Assembly (NCBI GenBank): GCA_947501115.1
Contig: CANMVX010000015.1
Coordinates: 30,849 to 94,848, forward strand
Reading direction: 5' to 3'
DNA length: 64,000 bases
Source of the DNA: Haliscomenobacteraceae bacterium
GTDB taxonomy: Bacteria; Bacteroidota; Bacteroidia; Chitinophagales; Saprospiraceae
Shown here: positions 38,625 through 47,398 of the stretch, piece by piece
Position numbering within the stretch: the first letter of the stretch is position 1
Layout: each line of letters opens with the position of its first letter
Notes under the pieces: generated by a model
Databases searched by the model: none
The model's input: only the letters and a program-made list of their open reading frames with translations
What the model was told of the DNA's origin: nothing
Position numbers and translations under genes: made by a program

Positions 38625-40100
38625 ATGGGCAATTTAGCTTTTTTTGACTATCTTATTCTTGCTTTATACGGCATTATTTTATTGGGTATGGGTTTTTATT
38701 TTGCCAGGAAAATGAAAACGGCAGGTCAGTTTATGACGGCAAATGGGAAAATACCCGGTTGGGCAGCAGGTTTGGCGGTGATGAGTGCCTACACTAGCAG
38801 TATTTCTTACATCGCCACACCTGGAAAAGCTTTTGACTCTGACTGGCATCCCATCATTTTTGCCCTCTGTATGATACCGGTAAGCTGGATTGCTGTGGTT
38901 AAAATTATTCCACTATACAGAAAATTAAATCTTATATCCGTTTATACCTTTTTAGAGGAACGTCTTGGTTCATGGGCCAGGTTATATGCTGCATTTTCCT
39001 TTTTATTGTTTATGGTGGGTCGTATGGCCGTTATTTTATATTTGGTGGCTTTACTCATTCAACCATTCGTTGGGGGAAATCTAATATGGATTATTATAGT
39101 CATTGGTTTTATAACTATTCTATATACACTCATGGGTGGGGTAGAGGCAGTTATCTGGACAGATGTTATGCAATCTATTGTAATGATTGCCGGGATTGTT
39201 TATACCGTAGTATTTTTAGGAAACATGGTGTTTTTGTCTTCTCCGGAACTTTTTTCTCAAGCCTACGATGCGGGTAAATTTTCCTGGGGATTGTCTGATT
39301 TTTCTTTTGATAAAAGAACGATATGGGTGATGATTATCTATGGTTTAACTGAAAATCTTAGGAATCTTTTGGCAGACCAGAATTATGTTCAAAAATATGC
39401 CACTGTTCAGAATAATGAGGAGGCGGCAAAATCCATGAAACTGGCAACCATTATTTATTTGTTTCTTACCGTTTGCTTTCTTTTTATCGGAACCGCCTTA
39501 TTTTATTTTTATCAGATACAGGATTCCCTGCCTTCCAATATTAACAAAGGTGATCAGGTTTTCCCTTATTTTATTGCTACACAAATGCCTGTGGGTCTAA
39601 AAGGGCTCATTCTTGCTGCCATTATTGCCGCGGCAATGAGTACCGTTGATTCTGCTTTAAATTGCTCAGCCACTGTTATTTGGATTGATTTCTTAAAAGG
39701 AAGATTTGATGAAAATATAAGTGAAAAGAAACAAATGTTCATCCTTCAATCAGCTACCTGGGTTTGGGGTATTCTAGGAACTTTATTTGCCATTTGGATG
39801 ATTCAAGCGAAGAGTGCACTTGATGTTTGGTGGCAATTATCCGGTATTTTTGGAGGAGGCATACTTGGGCTATTTTTACTCGCTTTACTCAAAATAAAAT
39901 TATCCTATTTTCATGGATTGGTGGCTATTTCTTTAAGTATTATAGTCATTTCATGGAGTACTTTTTCCCGAAATTTACCAGAGTCAATCAGTTGGTTAAA
40001 TAGTTCAATTGATCCCATTTTGTCAGGGGTATTAGGTACTATAATCTTATTATTTTACGGAATAATAATACATGTAGTAAACAGAAAAACATCAGTATAG
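38625..40100 (+). CDS. Sodium:solute symporter (SSS family)
   Basis: Polytopic; 'GWAAGLAVMSAYTSSISYIATPGKAF', 'AAIIAAAMSTVDSALNCSATVIWIDF'. ATG 38625 preferred over TTG 38619. Confidence 0.92.
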   Translation: MGNLAFFDYLILALYGIILLGMGFYFARKMKTAGQFMTANGKIPGWAAGLAVMSAYTSSISYIATPGKAFDSDWHPIIFALCMIPVSWIAVVKIIPLYRKLNLISVYTFLEERLGSWARLYAAFSFLLFMVGRMAVILYLVALLIQPFVGGNLIWIIIVIGFITILYTLMGGVEAVIWTDVMQSIVMIAGIVYTVVFLGNMVFLSSPELFSQAYDAGKFSWGLSDFSFDKRTIWVMIIYGLTENLRNLLADQNYVQKYATVQNNEEAAKSMKLATIIYLFLTVCFLFIGTALFYFYQIQDSLPSNINKGDQVFPYFIATQMPVGLKGLILAAIIAAAMSTVDSALNCSATVIWIDFLKGRFDENISEKKQMFILQSATWVWGILGTLFAIWMIQAKSALDVWWQLSGIFGGGILGLFLLALLKIKLSYFHGLVAISLSIIVISWSTFSRNLPESISWLNSSIDPILSGVLGTIILLFYGIIIHVVNRKTSV

Positions 40101-40106
40101 CAAGGC

Positions 40107-40154
40107 AACCTATTTTTGATCCTTACCGTTATAAGGAAATAGATTGAATAGGTT
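40107..40154 (+). promoter_or_regulatory. Nested hairpin immediately upstream of the ECF sigma factor start codon
   Basis: Outer stem AACCTATT (40107-40114) / AATAGGTT (40147-40154); inner stem TCCTTA (40120-40125) / TAAGGA (40132-40137); ATG at 40158. Confidence 0.5.
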
Positions 40155-40157
40155 TCA

Positions 40158-40703
40158 ATGATTGATGAAAAATTAGAGAAAGTACTCAATAGTTGCAGGG
40201 TTGATAATAGAGCCGCTCAAAAAGAAATTTATGAGTTCTATTACAGTTTTGTTTTTTCTATTGTCAGGCGTTATGTAGGATCTTTTGAGGAATCAAAGGA
40301 GGTTACAAATGATGTATTTTTCAAAATTTTCACTAAAATAAATCTTTATCAACAGGGTACTAATTTTAAGGGTTGGATAACTCAACTGGCTAAAAGAGTG
40401 GCAATTGATAAGTATAGGGCCGATTTGAATAAAATCAAAACCAGTGAAAAGGATGAAATTCCTGATACGTCAGAACGATTTGATATACAATGGCTTAATA
40501 AAATGGATATCGAGGAGAAGATATTGCTTATTCAAAAACTTTCTCCTGCATATCGCCTCGTTTTCAATCTTTATGTGATTGAGCAATTATCTCATGAGGA
40601 AATTGCTCAACTTCTAAATATCTCAACGGGAACCTCTAAATCTAATCTTGCGAAAGCAAGAATTCAACTGAAAACATTAATGATTAAATACCAATATGTA
40701 TAG
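40158..40703 (+). CDS. ECF-type RNA polymerase sigma-70 family sigma factor
   Basis: Region 2 'EESKEVTNDVFFKIFTKINLYQQGTNFKGWITQLAKRVAIDKYR' and region 4 'QLSHEEIAQLLNISTGTSKSNLAKARIQLK'. Confidence 0.95.
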   Translation: MIDEKLEKVLNSCRVDNRAAQKEIYEFYYSFVFSIVRRYVGSFEESKEVTNDVFFKIFTKINLYQQGTNFKGWITQLAKRVAIDKYRADLNKIKTSEKDEIPDTSERFDIQWLNKMDIEEKILLIQKLSPAYRLVFNLYVIEQLSHEEIAQLLNISTGTSKSNLAKARIQLKTLMIKYQYV

Positions 40704-40727
40704 AAAAACTGACAATCCTGATATGCC

Positions 40728-41861
40728 ATGAGCGATAACGAATTCGACCAGATATTTTCCGAAAATTTGAAAAATGCTCGTTCAATTATTGATCCAGAGG
40801 AGAGTGACTGGCATGATTTGACTTCTAAATTAGATTATTTTCAATCAAAGAGACGGAATTGGCTGAAAGTTTTACCATGGATTTTATTACCTTTTATGTC
40901 GGGTTATGCAGTTTGGAGTGGAATTGCTTTACATAATTTGAAACTGGAAAAATCTTTTGCCAGGAATACTCAATATAATCAATCGATAGTAAGGGATACC
41001 ATTATCGTTGAGAAAGAAAAATACATCTATGATACGCTCTATAAAGTAGCTTATGTCCATCGGGTATCTAAGGAAAATGCAGTTTCGCCTGTCGTGAATC
41101 AACCCATTTTAGCTGTTCCATCGGAAGTTTTCACCCATCAAGAGGAATTAATATCGGTGGTTAAAAAGATAGATGAAAAGCAAGAATCTGTTTTACAGAT
41201 AGTGGATACATTGAGTGCCAACCTGGTTGAAAAAAAAGAAGAAATAAAAATACCAGATGAAAATAAAAAGGGATCAAAATCCAGCGTAAAAGTTGGCCTG
41301 TCAGCGGGGGCATTTATACCCCTAAGTTTAAATGAGATAAAAAATCCGGTGGCATTGCAATGGTCCACAGAATGGGTAATCTCACCGAGATTTAACTTAG
41401 TACCTTCTCTTATTTTTACGCAACATTTTTTTGAAACAGAAGACTTGAGCAGCAGCAAAGTCATGCTTTCTTCTAGTAATAATCCGCTTGGGTCATTTAC
41501 GTTACATGAAATAAAAGGATTAGAGAGAAATATTATACCATCCTTTTCAACGAATTATTATTTTCTGAATAAGAATAAAATCAGGGTATATTCAGGTATT
41601 GGACTGGGTGCTAAAATAACTATGCCGGCTCAAATTACCTATGAATTTATTGAACTTTCCAATAGCAGTAGCTATAAATATAATCAGGTAAGTAACAAGA
41701 TTTTCACTGAAATTTTGATGATGGGAAATATAGGTGGATCTCTACGGGTTACTTCAAGATTATCTTTTTTTGCCGAAGCTAAAATGGGCATATCAAAAGG
41801 AAATACAGCAAAAATAAACTCATTTTTAGCCACTTTTCTTGGTGTCGGATATCAATTTTGA
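40728..41861 (+). CDS. Single-TM protein with C-terminal outer-membrane beta-barrel-like domain (possible sigma regulator)
   Basis: N-terminal 'MSDNEFDQIFSENLKNARSIIDPEESDWHDLTSKL', TM 'VLPWILLPFMSGYAVWSGIAL', C-terminal 'KVGLSAGAFIPLS...FLGVGYQF'; directly downstream of the sigma gene. Confidence 0.65.
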   Translation: MSDNEFDQIFSENLKNARSIIDPEESDWHDLTSKLDYFQSKRRNWLKVLPWILLPFMSGYAVWSGIALHNLKLEKSFARNTQYNQSIVRDTIIVEKEKYIYDTLYKVAYVHRVSKENAVSPVVNQPILAVPSEVFTHQEELISVVKKIDEKQESVLQIVDTLSANLVEKKEEIKIPDENKKGSKSSVKVGLSAGAFIPLSLNEIKNPVALQWSTEWVISPRFNLVPSLIFTQHFFETEDLSSSKVMLSSSNNPLGSFTLHEIKGLERNIIPSFSTNYYFLNKNKIRVYSGIGLGAKITMPAQITYEFIELSNSSSYKYNQVSNKIFTEILMMGNIGGSLRVTSRLSFFAEAKMGISKGNTAKINSFLATFLGVGYQF

Positions 41862-41951
41862 GAATGAATAAAAAATGAAAATTTGATTTTTGTTTATCTA
41901 AAACGCTTTTTAAGGTAATAAATGTAAAATAACATATTGAGTTTATAATTA

Positions 41952-41982
41952 TTGTGATAAATAATTAATTTGTTTATATTTG
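41952..41982 (+). promoter_or_regulatory. Candidate Bacteroidota promoter TTG-N20-TATATTTG
   Basis: TTG 41952-41954, TATATTTG 41975-41982, upstream of the T9SS type B protein. Confidence 0.55.
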
Positions 41983-42001
41983 TATCTACTTCCTTAGATT
42001 T

Positions 42002-42021
42002 CAGTTTAATACAGTTTAATA
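42002..42021 (+). repeat. Perfect tandem repeat (CAGTTTAATA)x2 in 5' leader
   Basis: Read directly; followed by a degenerate third unit GTTTTAAATA. Confidence 0.6.
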
Positions 42022-42045
42022 GTTTTAAATACAACTACAAAAGTG

Positions 42046-43170
42046 ATGTATAAAAACCTTTCATTTTTTTTAGTAGTCGCCCTGTTTGTTGGTATTGGTC
42101 TAATCAGTGTAGCGAACGGACAGGACAGTATTCCTTTTATACCAGCCTCAGGGGGAAATGGTGTTGTTAATGAGTTAAGTGGCTCAGCACAGGTGACTGT
42201 CGGGCAGGTCTTTTTTGGGAATGAAATAAATCTTGATTTTAATATTAACCAGGGGATACAGCAACCCTCGGTGTATGAGCTTGTATCTAAAGTAGAGGAG
42301 TTATCTTGTAGTGGGATTGTTTTAGATAATAAAGAGATATATAAGGGGGAAGTATATAATGGAGTTATGATATTACCTTATTTGAAAGGTAATGCTGCAT
42401 ATTTTTTAGGTCTGAATTTACCATCATCTGGCGTTTCAGGGTTGAACCTGAGTTTACAGCCGGGAAAACTAGCTAATGGTAATGGATCTGTTGAATTGGT
42501 AATTAAGGGCACACCTGCTGACACAGGTCTTGCTATTTTTAATCTGACATTTGGCACAAAAACATGCACGTTTAATTTCCCTGTGACTATATACGAACCA
42601 AAACTTTCTGTTTTGAATTGTGGTAGTATTGTGGTTAATCCAAAGGATGTAGGTTCAAAATTAGATTATTCCGGCTTAGTAACCATAAGTTATCAGGGAG
42701 GGAATAATAAGAAATCATATCCTGTTAATATCGTCTCTTCCGTTGTCAAGGGATTAACCTTGAAAGCGGATTCTTTGCTATTATATAGCACAGGGGGCAC
42801 TTTATCTTTCAACTTAAGTGGTAAACCTGATACAGCTGGAATAGCCTTTTTCGCACTTACTATTGGAGGAAAAACCTGCAATTTTATGGTTAAAGTGATT
42901 GATAGCGAAATAAAAATATCCAATGTATTTACACCAAACGAGGATGGCAAAAATGATTTATGGTCTATTCCTGCCCTTGCTTTCAAACCAGAATCAAAGG
43001 TATTTATTTTTGACAGATTAGGAAGATTGTTAATTGAATACCCCGGATCATCGCCTGGCTGGAATGGAATGATTAATAATTATCCTGCTACTGCAGGTGA
43101 CTATTGGTATGTCATTCAGATATCAAAAGGCGCAGTTCCGTTGAAAGGGAATTTCACCTTACTAAGATAA
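42046..43170 (+). CDS. Gliding motility-associated C-terminal domain (T9SS type B sorting) protein
   Basis: C-term 'ISNVFTPNEDGKNDLWSIPAL...KVFIFDRLGRLLIEYPGSSPGWNG...GDYWYVIQI'. Two similar internal modules. ATG 42046 follows the called GTG 42043. Confidence 0.9.
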   Translation: MYKNLSFFLVVALFVGIGLISVANGQDSIPFIPASGGNGVVNELSGSAQVTVGQVFFGNEINLDFNINQGIQQPSVYELVSKVEELSCSGIVLDNKEIYKGEVYNGVMILPYLKGNAAYFLGLNLPSSGVSGLNLSLQPGKLANGNGSVELVIKGTPADTGLAIFNLTFGTKTCTFNFPVTIYEPKLSVLNCGSIVVNPKDVGSKLDYSGLVTISYQGGNNKKSYPVNIVSSVVKGLTLKADSLLLYSTGGTLSFNLSGKPDTAGIAFFALTIGGKTCNFMVKVIDSEIKISNVFTPNEDGKNDLWSIPALAFKPESKVFIFDRLGRLLIEYPGSSPGWNGMINNYPATAGDYWYVIQISKGAVPLKGNFTLLR

Positions 43171-43177
43171 AAAGTGT

Positions 43178-44155
43178 ATGAAAAAATTATTGACTGTCCT
43201 TTTGGTTATCTATGGTATCACTGGAAATGGACAAAATTATATCTTTCAAAACCAACATTTCTTTAAGCCATATCTGACTAACCCTGCGATGGCTGGCGCA
43301 CAAAATAATGGAAATATTGCTTTAATATACAAAAAACAATTGTTAGGATTTGATAATTCACCAAACTCGCAAGTGATTTCGATGGATTATCCATTTTCTA
43401 AGAGTAAAATAGGCGTAGGAATTAACGGCTTTAAAGATCAGAATGGTGCTACTGGATTTTCTGGATTAGAATCAACTTTTGCCTATCATATTAGTACTGG
43501 GAAAAAAGGCAAAGATCCGTTGACAGGATTTTCTTTTGGTTTATCAGCAACCTATAACCAATATAGTGTTGATAATTCAAACTTCAAACCAGAAGAATCA
43601 GATGATTTAACTATAAATAACCCAGATAAATGGTCGGATTCATACCCTAACGCTAATTTCGGGTTCAATTTCTATTCGAATGGCTTTAATTTGGGTGTTT
43701 CTGCCTATAATATCATACCAAGAGTAAGTACTATTTTTACGAATGAAGATGATATTCAAAATGCCTTTACTTTTTTTATCAATGCTGGAATAGATTTAGA
43801 AGCGAAAGAAAACATTGTTATAAGACCTAATGTGTTAATTCGAACGCAAAGAAACTCTGATTATCAATTTGATATGATGTTAGATTTCAAATTCATATCG
43901 TCACCAAGTTCATTTTTTACCATTTCCCCTGTCTTTAGAAACTATGGCTATGCAGCCATAACGGGAAGACAGTCTATGGGTGTAAACGCTCTGGTATCCT
44001 GGCATCCATTTGTGATTGGCTATCAATTTGAAACGCCACTTTCTGCAGTGAATGACTTTTCAAGGGGAGGGAATCATGTTATTTTTCTGGCATTTAAATT
44101 AACTTCTAAACCAGAGTCCATTAAGCAGTTTAAGGCTGATGAAAAAAAGGAATAG
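43178..44155 (+). CDS. PorP/SprF family type IX secretion system membrane protein
   Basis: 'NYIFQNQHFFKPYLTNPAMAGAQNNGNIALIYKKQLLGFDNSPNSQVISMDYPF...KIGVGINGFKDQNGATG'. Confidence 0.92.
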   Translation: MKKLLTVLLVIYGITGNGQNYIFQNQHFFKPYLTNPAMAGAQNNGNIALIYKKQLLGFDNSPNSQVISMDYPFSKSKIGVGINGFKDQNGATGFSGLESTFAYHISTGKKGKDPLTGFSFGLSATYNQYSVDNSNFKPEESDDLTINNPDKWSDSYPNANFGFNFYSNGFNLGVSAYNIIPRVSTIFTNEDDIQNAFTFFINAGIDLEAKENIVIRPNVLIRTQRNSDYQFDMMLDFKFISSPSSFFTISPVFRNYGYAAITGRQSMGVNALVSWHPFVIGYQFETPLSAVNDFSRGGNHVIFLAFKLTSKPESIKQFKADEKKE

Positions 44156-44189
44156 GGCGCACCAGCATTAAGTACAAAAAATTAAAACT

Positions 44190-47100
44190 ATGAAAGGAAG
44201 TATTCTCTTCTTATTTTTTAACATGATTAGTATTATCGGCTTTACACAAGTCCCTGATTTGATTAGTTATCAGACTATTATCAGAAAAAATAATAATGAA
44301 TTAGTTTCTAATGTACCTGTTGGGGTTCGAATTAGCATACTCAGCGGATCAGCTGCCGATGTCTTGTGGTATCAGGAGGAACATAAAGTATCTACAAATT
44401 TGAACGGATTAGCTTATTTGAATATAGGTTCAGGTACCCTTTTGTTTGGAACAATGTCAGGAATAGACTGGTCAAAAGGTCCATTCTACATAAAATCAGA
44501 GACAGATCCAACAGGAGGTAAAAATTATTCACTGTTGGTTGTTTCAAAACTTCTCAGTGTACCATATTCCATTTATGCCAAAACAGCTGAAAAACTGACT
44601 GGTCCAATTACTGAATTAGATCCACTTTTTAATGCGAGTATTGCAAAGGGGATTACAGCTGCTGATACCGCATTATGGAATTCTGAATCAGATCCTTTTT
44701 TTAGTGCCAGCATCTCAAAAGGTATTACAGCAGTTGATACAGCTTATTGGAATAAAAAATTAAGTAGTTTCACAGAAAAAGATCCACTTTTTACTGCTAG
44801 TATTTCAAAAGGTATTACTGCTTTGGATACTGCGGGTTGGAACCAAAAAGTCGGACTTCCCCAAACTGGGAATACCGCAGGAGATATTTTATTTTGGAAT
44901 GGAACGGCTTGGGTTAAAATTCAAAAGGGTCTTCCAGGTCAGGGCTTATTTCTATCACAAACTGGCGTTCCTATGTGGTCAGGACCTGCCTTTGCTACCT
45001 TAACAACAAATGTAGCTACTACAGTGACTAATATTACGGCTATAAGTGGGGGTAATATAACCTCTGACGGAGGTACGCCTGTGACAGCCAGAGGTATTTG
45101 TTGGGGTACTTCACCAAATCCAACCGTAGCAAATGACTCGACGAGAAATGGCGTTGGACCAGGTGCCTTTACCAGTAATATTTCAGGATTATTGGGGAGT
45201 ACCACCTATTATGTAAGAGCTTATGCGATAAATACCACTGGGGTAGCTTATGGAAATCAGATAACCTTTACTACTCCTGTGCCAACGCCGCCTTCCCTCA
45301 CAACCACCGCCCTTTCATCTATTACCAGTGTAAGTGTTGCAACAGGTGGATCTATAGCGAATAATGGGGGAGCGCCAATTACAGCGAGAGGTGTGGTTTG
45401 GGATACTTTAGCAAATCCGCTCGTAACTAAAAACAGGTCAATTAATGGTTCAATAAATAATATTTTTCTTGATACGATTAGAGGCCTAGCTGGATCAAGA
45501 GTTTATTACGTTCGTTCTTATGCAACCAATAGCGTTGGAACAGCTTATGGAAATCAGGTAGTATTTACCACTTTGTCGCCAGTGATGCCTTCGGTAACTA
45601 TCAATCCAATAGATTTAATAACTAATGTTTCTGCAAGAAGCGGCGGGGCAATCTCCTCAGATGGAGGCGCTGCTATTCAAAGTAAAGGGGTTGTTTGGAG
45701 CACCTTCCCTAATCCTACGATTTCGAATTCGAGAACAAATGATGGCTCAGGAGTAGGTCCCTTTATTAGTCAATTGACGGGCCTGTTAGGTGATTCTGTT
45801 TATTATGTGCGTGCTTATGCAACCAATGCAATAGGTACGGGGTACAGTTCCCAACTTAGTTTTACCGCTATCGCAGCTGTTTTAGCATCAGTGATAACAA
45901 CACCTGTCACTTCCATAACATCCAATTCAGCCATTTCAGGGGGTAATATAACGGCCAGTGGTGGTGGTGTTATTTCTGCAAGAGGTGTCGTATGGAATAC
46001 AACGACAATGCCAACCTTAAGTCATTTCAAAACGACAAATGGTACAGGCACAGGTACATTTACCAGTAACTTAACTAGTTTGACGCCTCCCGGAACTACC
46101 TACTATGTCCGTGCTTATGTGACCAATAATATAGGAACAGCTTATGGAAACGAAGTTACTTTTACTTCGTTAGCAGTACCCCCAACCGTAGTTACAAAGC
46201 CAGTTACAACCATAACCTCTACCTCTGCCATTTCCGGAGGTACTATTTCTTTAACCGGGGGAGCACCACATTCAGAAAAGGGTTTAGTTTATAGTACTAC
46301 AAGGAATCCAACTATATTAAACACTAAATTAATAGATAATACTTCAGGTTTGGATTGGACAACCAATATCACAGGATTAATTGGAAATACACAATATTAT
46401 GTCCGTGCTTATGCCATAAATAGTGCAGGAACTGCTTATGGAGGGTTAGATAGTTTCAATACTAGTCCTTTAGTTCCAATTATTGCAACTGATCCAGTTG
46501 CTTCGATAACCAAAACTACTGCTGTAAGTGGTGGAAATATTTCTAACGATGGGGGTTCAGCCATTACGGCTAGAGGTATCGTTTGGAATAAAACGGGGAA
46601 TCCTTTAGTTGGTACTGATAGTATTCGTACTGATGCTTCCTTGACGATTGGATTATATACGCTCAATTTAGGTAATCTTAATTCTGGGATAACCTATTAT
46701 GTTCGTGCTTATGCCACTAATGCAGTAGGTACCGCTTATGGTAATACATTAACTTTCACCACTCAGCCTGTATTAGATACTATTGGAAATCAATACACTA
46801 CGATTACTATTAACGGTAAGGAATGGTTTAAAGAAAATCTGAAAACAACGAAATATGCTACTGGTACAGATATTTCAAATGTAACAGATAATGGATCATG
46901 GAATAATTTAAGTACTGGCGCCTGGGCTTATTATGATAACAATATTACCAATGATGCTACATACGGAAAATTATATAACTGGTATGCTGTTTCTGATGTT
47001 AGAGGTCTTTGTCCTACTGGCTGGTATGTTGCCACTGATGCAGATTGGACCTCTTTAACGGCACTTTATGGAACAGATGCTGCAGCTGCAAATGAGTTGA

Positions 47101-47345
47101 AATCTACAATTTTGTGGAACACGGTCAACTCAAACAATAATAATTCTGGATTTGGAGCCGTTCCTGGTGGTGGTCGCGGTGGTGGATTATTTGGAGATAT
47201 TACGAATAAAGGATTTTGGTGGACTTCCACTTTATTTGACTCGAGTAATTCCTACGCCAGAAGATTAGAATATAATTTGGATACTGTAGTAAGATATTAT
47301 GAAAGTAACAAATCCGGTTTCTCCGTACGATGTGTAAAAAATTAA
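44190..47345 (+). CDS. Repeat-containing surface protein with C-terminal FISUMP (Fibrobacter succinogenes major paralogous) domain
   Basis: C-term 'CPTGWYVATDADWTSLTALYG...GFWWTSTLFDSSNSYARRLEY...GFSVRCVKN'; preceded by six Ig/FN3-like repeats. Confidence 0.88.
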   Translation: MKGSILFLFFNMISIIGFTQVPDLISYQTIIRKNNNELVSNVPVGVRISILSGSAADVLWYQEEHKVSTNLNGLAYLNIGSGTLLFGTMSGIDWSKGPFYIKSETDPTGGKNYSLLVVSKLLSVPYSIYAKTAEKLTGPITELDPLFNASIAKGITAADTALWNSESDPFFSASISKGITAVDTAYWNKKLSSFTEKDPLFTASISKGITALDTAGWNQKVGLPQTGNTAGDILFWNGTAWVKIQKGLPGQGLFLSQTGVPMWSGPAFATLTTNVATTVTNITAISGGNITSDGGTPVTARGICWGTSPNPTVANDSTRNGVGPGAFTSNISGLLGSTTYYVRAYAINTTGVAYGNQITFTTPVPTPPSLTTTALSSITSVSVATGGSIANNGGAPITARGVVWDTLANPLVTKNRSINGSINNIFLDTIRGLAGSRVYYVRSYATNSVGTAYGNQVVFTTLSPVMPSVTINPIDLITNVSARSGGAISSDGGAAIQSKGVVWSTFPNPTISNSRTNDGSGVGPFISQLTGLLGDSVYYVRAYATNAIGTGYSSQLSFTAIAAVLASVITTPVTSITSNSAISGGNITASGGGVISARGVVWNTTTMPTLSHFKTTNGTGTGTFTSNLTSLTPPGTTYYVRAYVTNNIGTAYGNEVTFTSLAVPPTVVTKPVTTITSTSAISGGTISLTGGAPHSEKGLVYSTTRNPTILNTKLIDNTSGLDWTTNITGLIGNTQYYVRAYAINSAGTAYGGLDSFNTSPLVPIIATDPVASITKTTAVSGGNISNDGGSAITARGIVWNKTGNPLVGTDSIRTDASLTIGLYTLNLGNLNSGITYYVRAYATNAVGTAYGNTLTFTTQPVLDTIGNQYTTITINGKEWFKENLKTTKYATGTDISNVTDNGSWNNLSTGAWAYYDNNITNDATYGKLYNWYAVSDVRGLCPTGWYVATDADWTSLTALYGTDAAAANELKSTILWNTVNSNNNNSGFGAVPGGGRGGGLFGDITNKGFWWTSTLFDSSNSYARRLEYNLDTVVRYYESNKSGFSVRCVKN
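44998..46770 (+). repeat. Six tandem ~95-aa protein repeats (SGGNIT.DGG..ITARGVVW...TTYYVRAYATN..GTAYGN..TFTT)
   Basis: Repeat units read from the translation; approximate DNA bounds. Confidence 0.85.
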
Positions 47346-47398
47346 TATTCATTTTACGAAGGTGATTACCTACTTTTGTATGCACTTAATCATTACTT

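Noticed and set aside
41138-41464. 108-aa antisense ORF in the post-sigma gene
   Set aside because: No domain signature; better explained as a shadow of the sense ORF.
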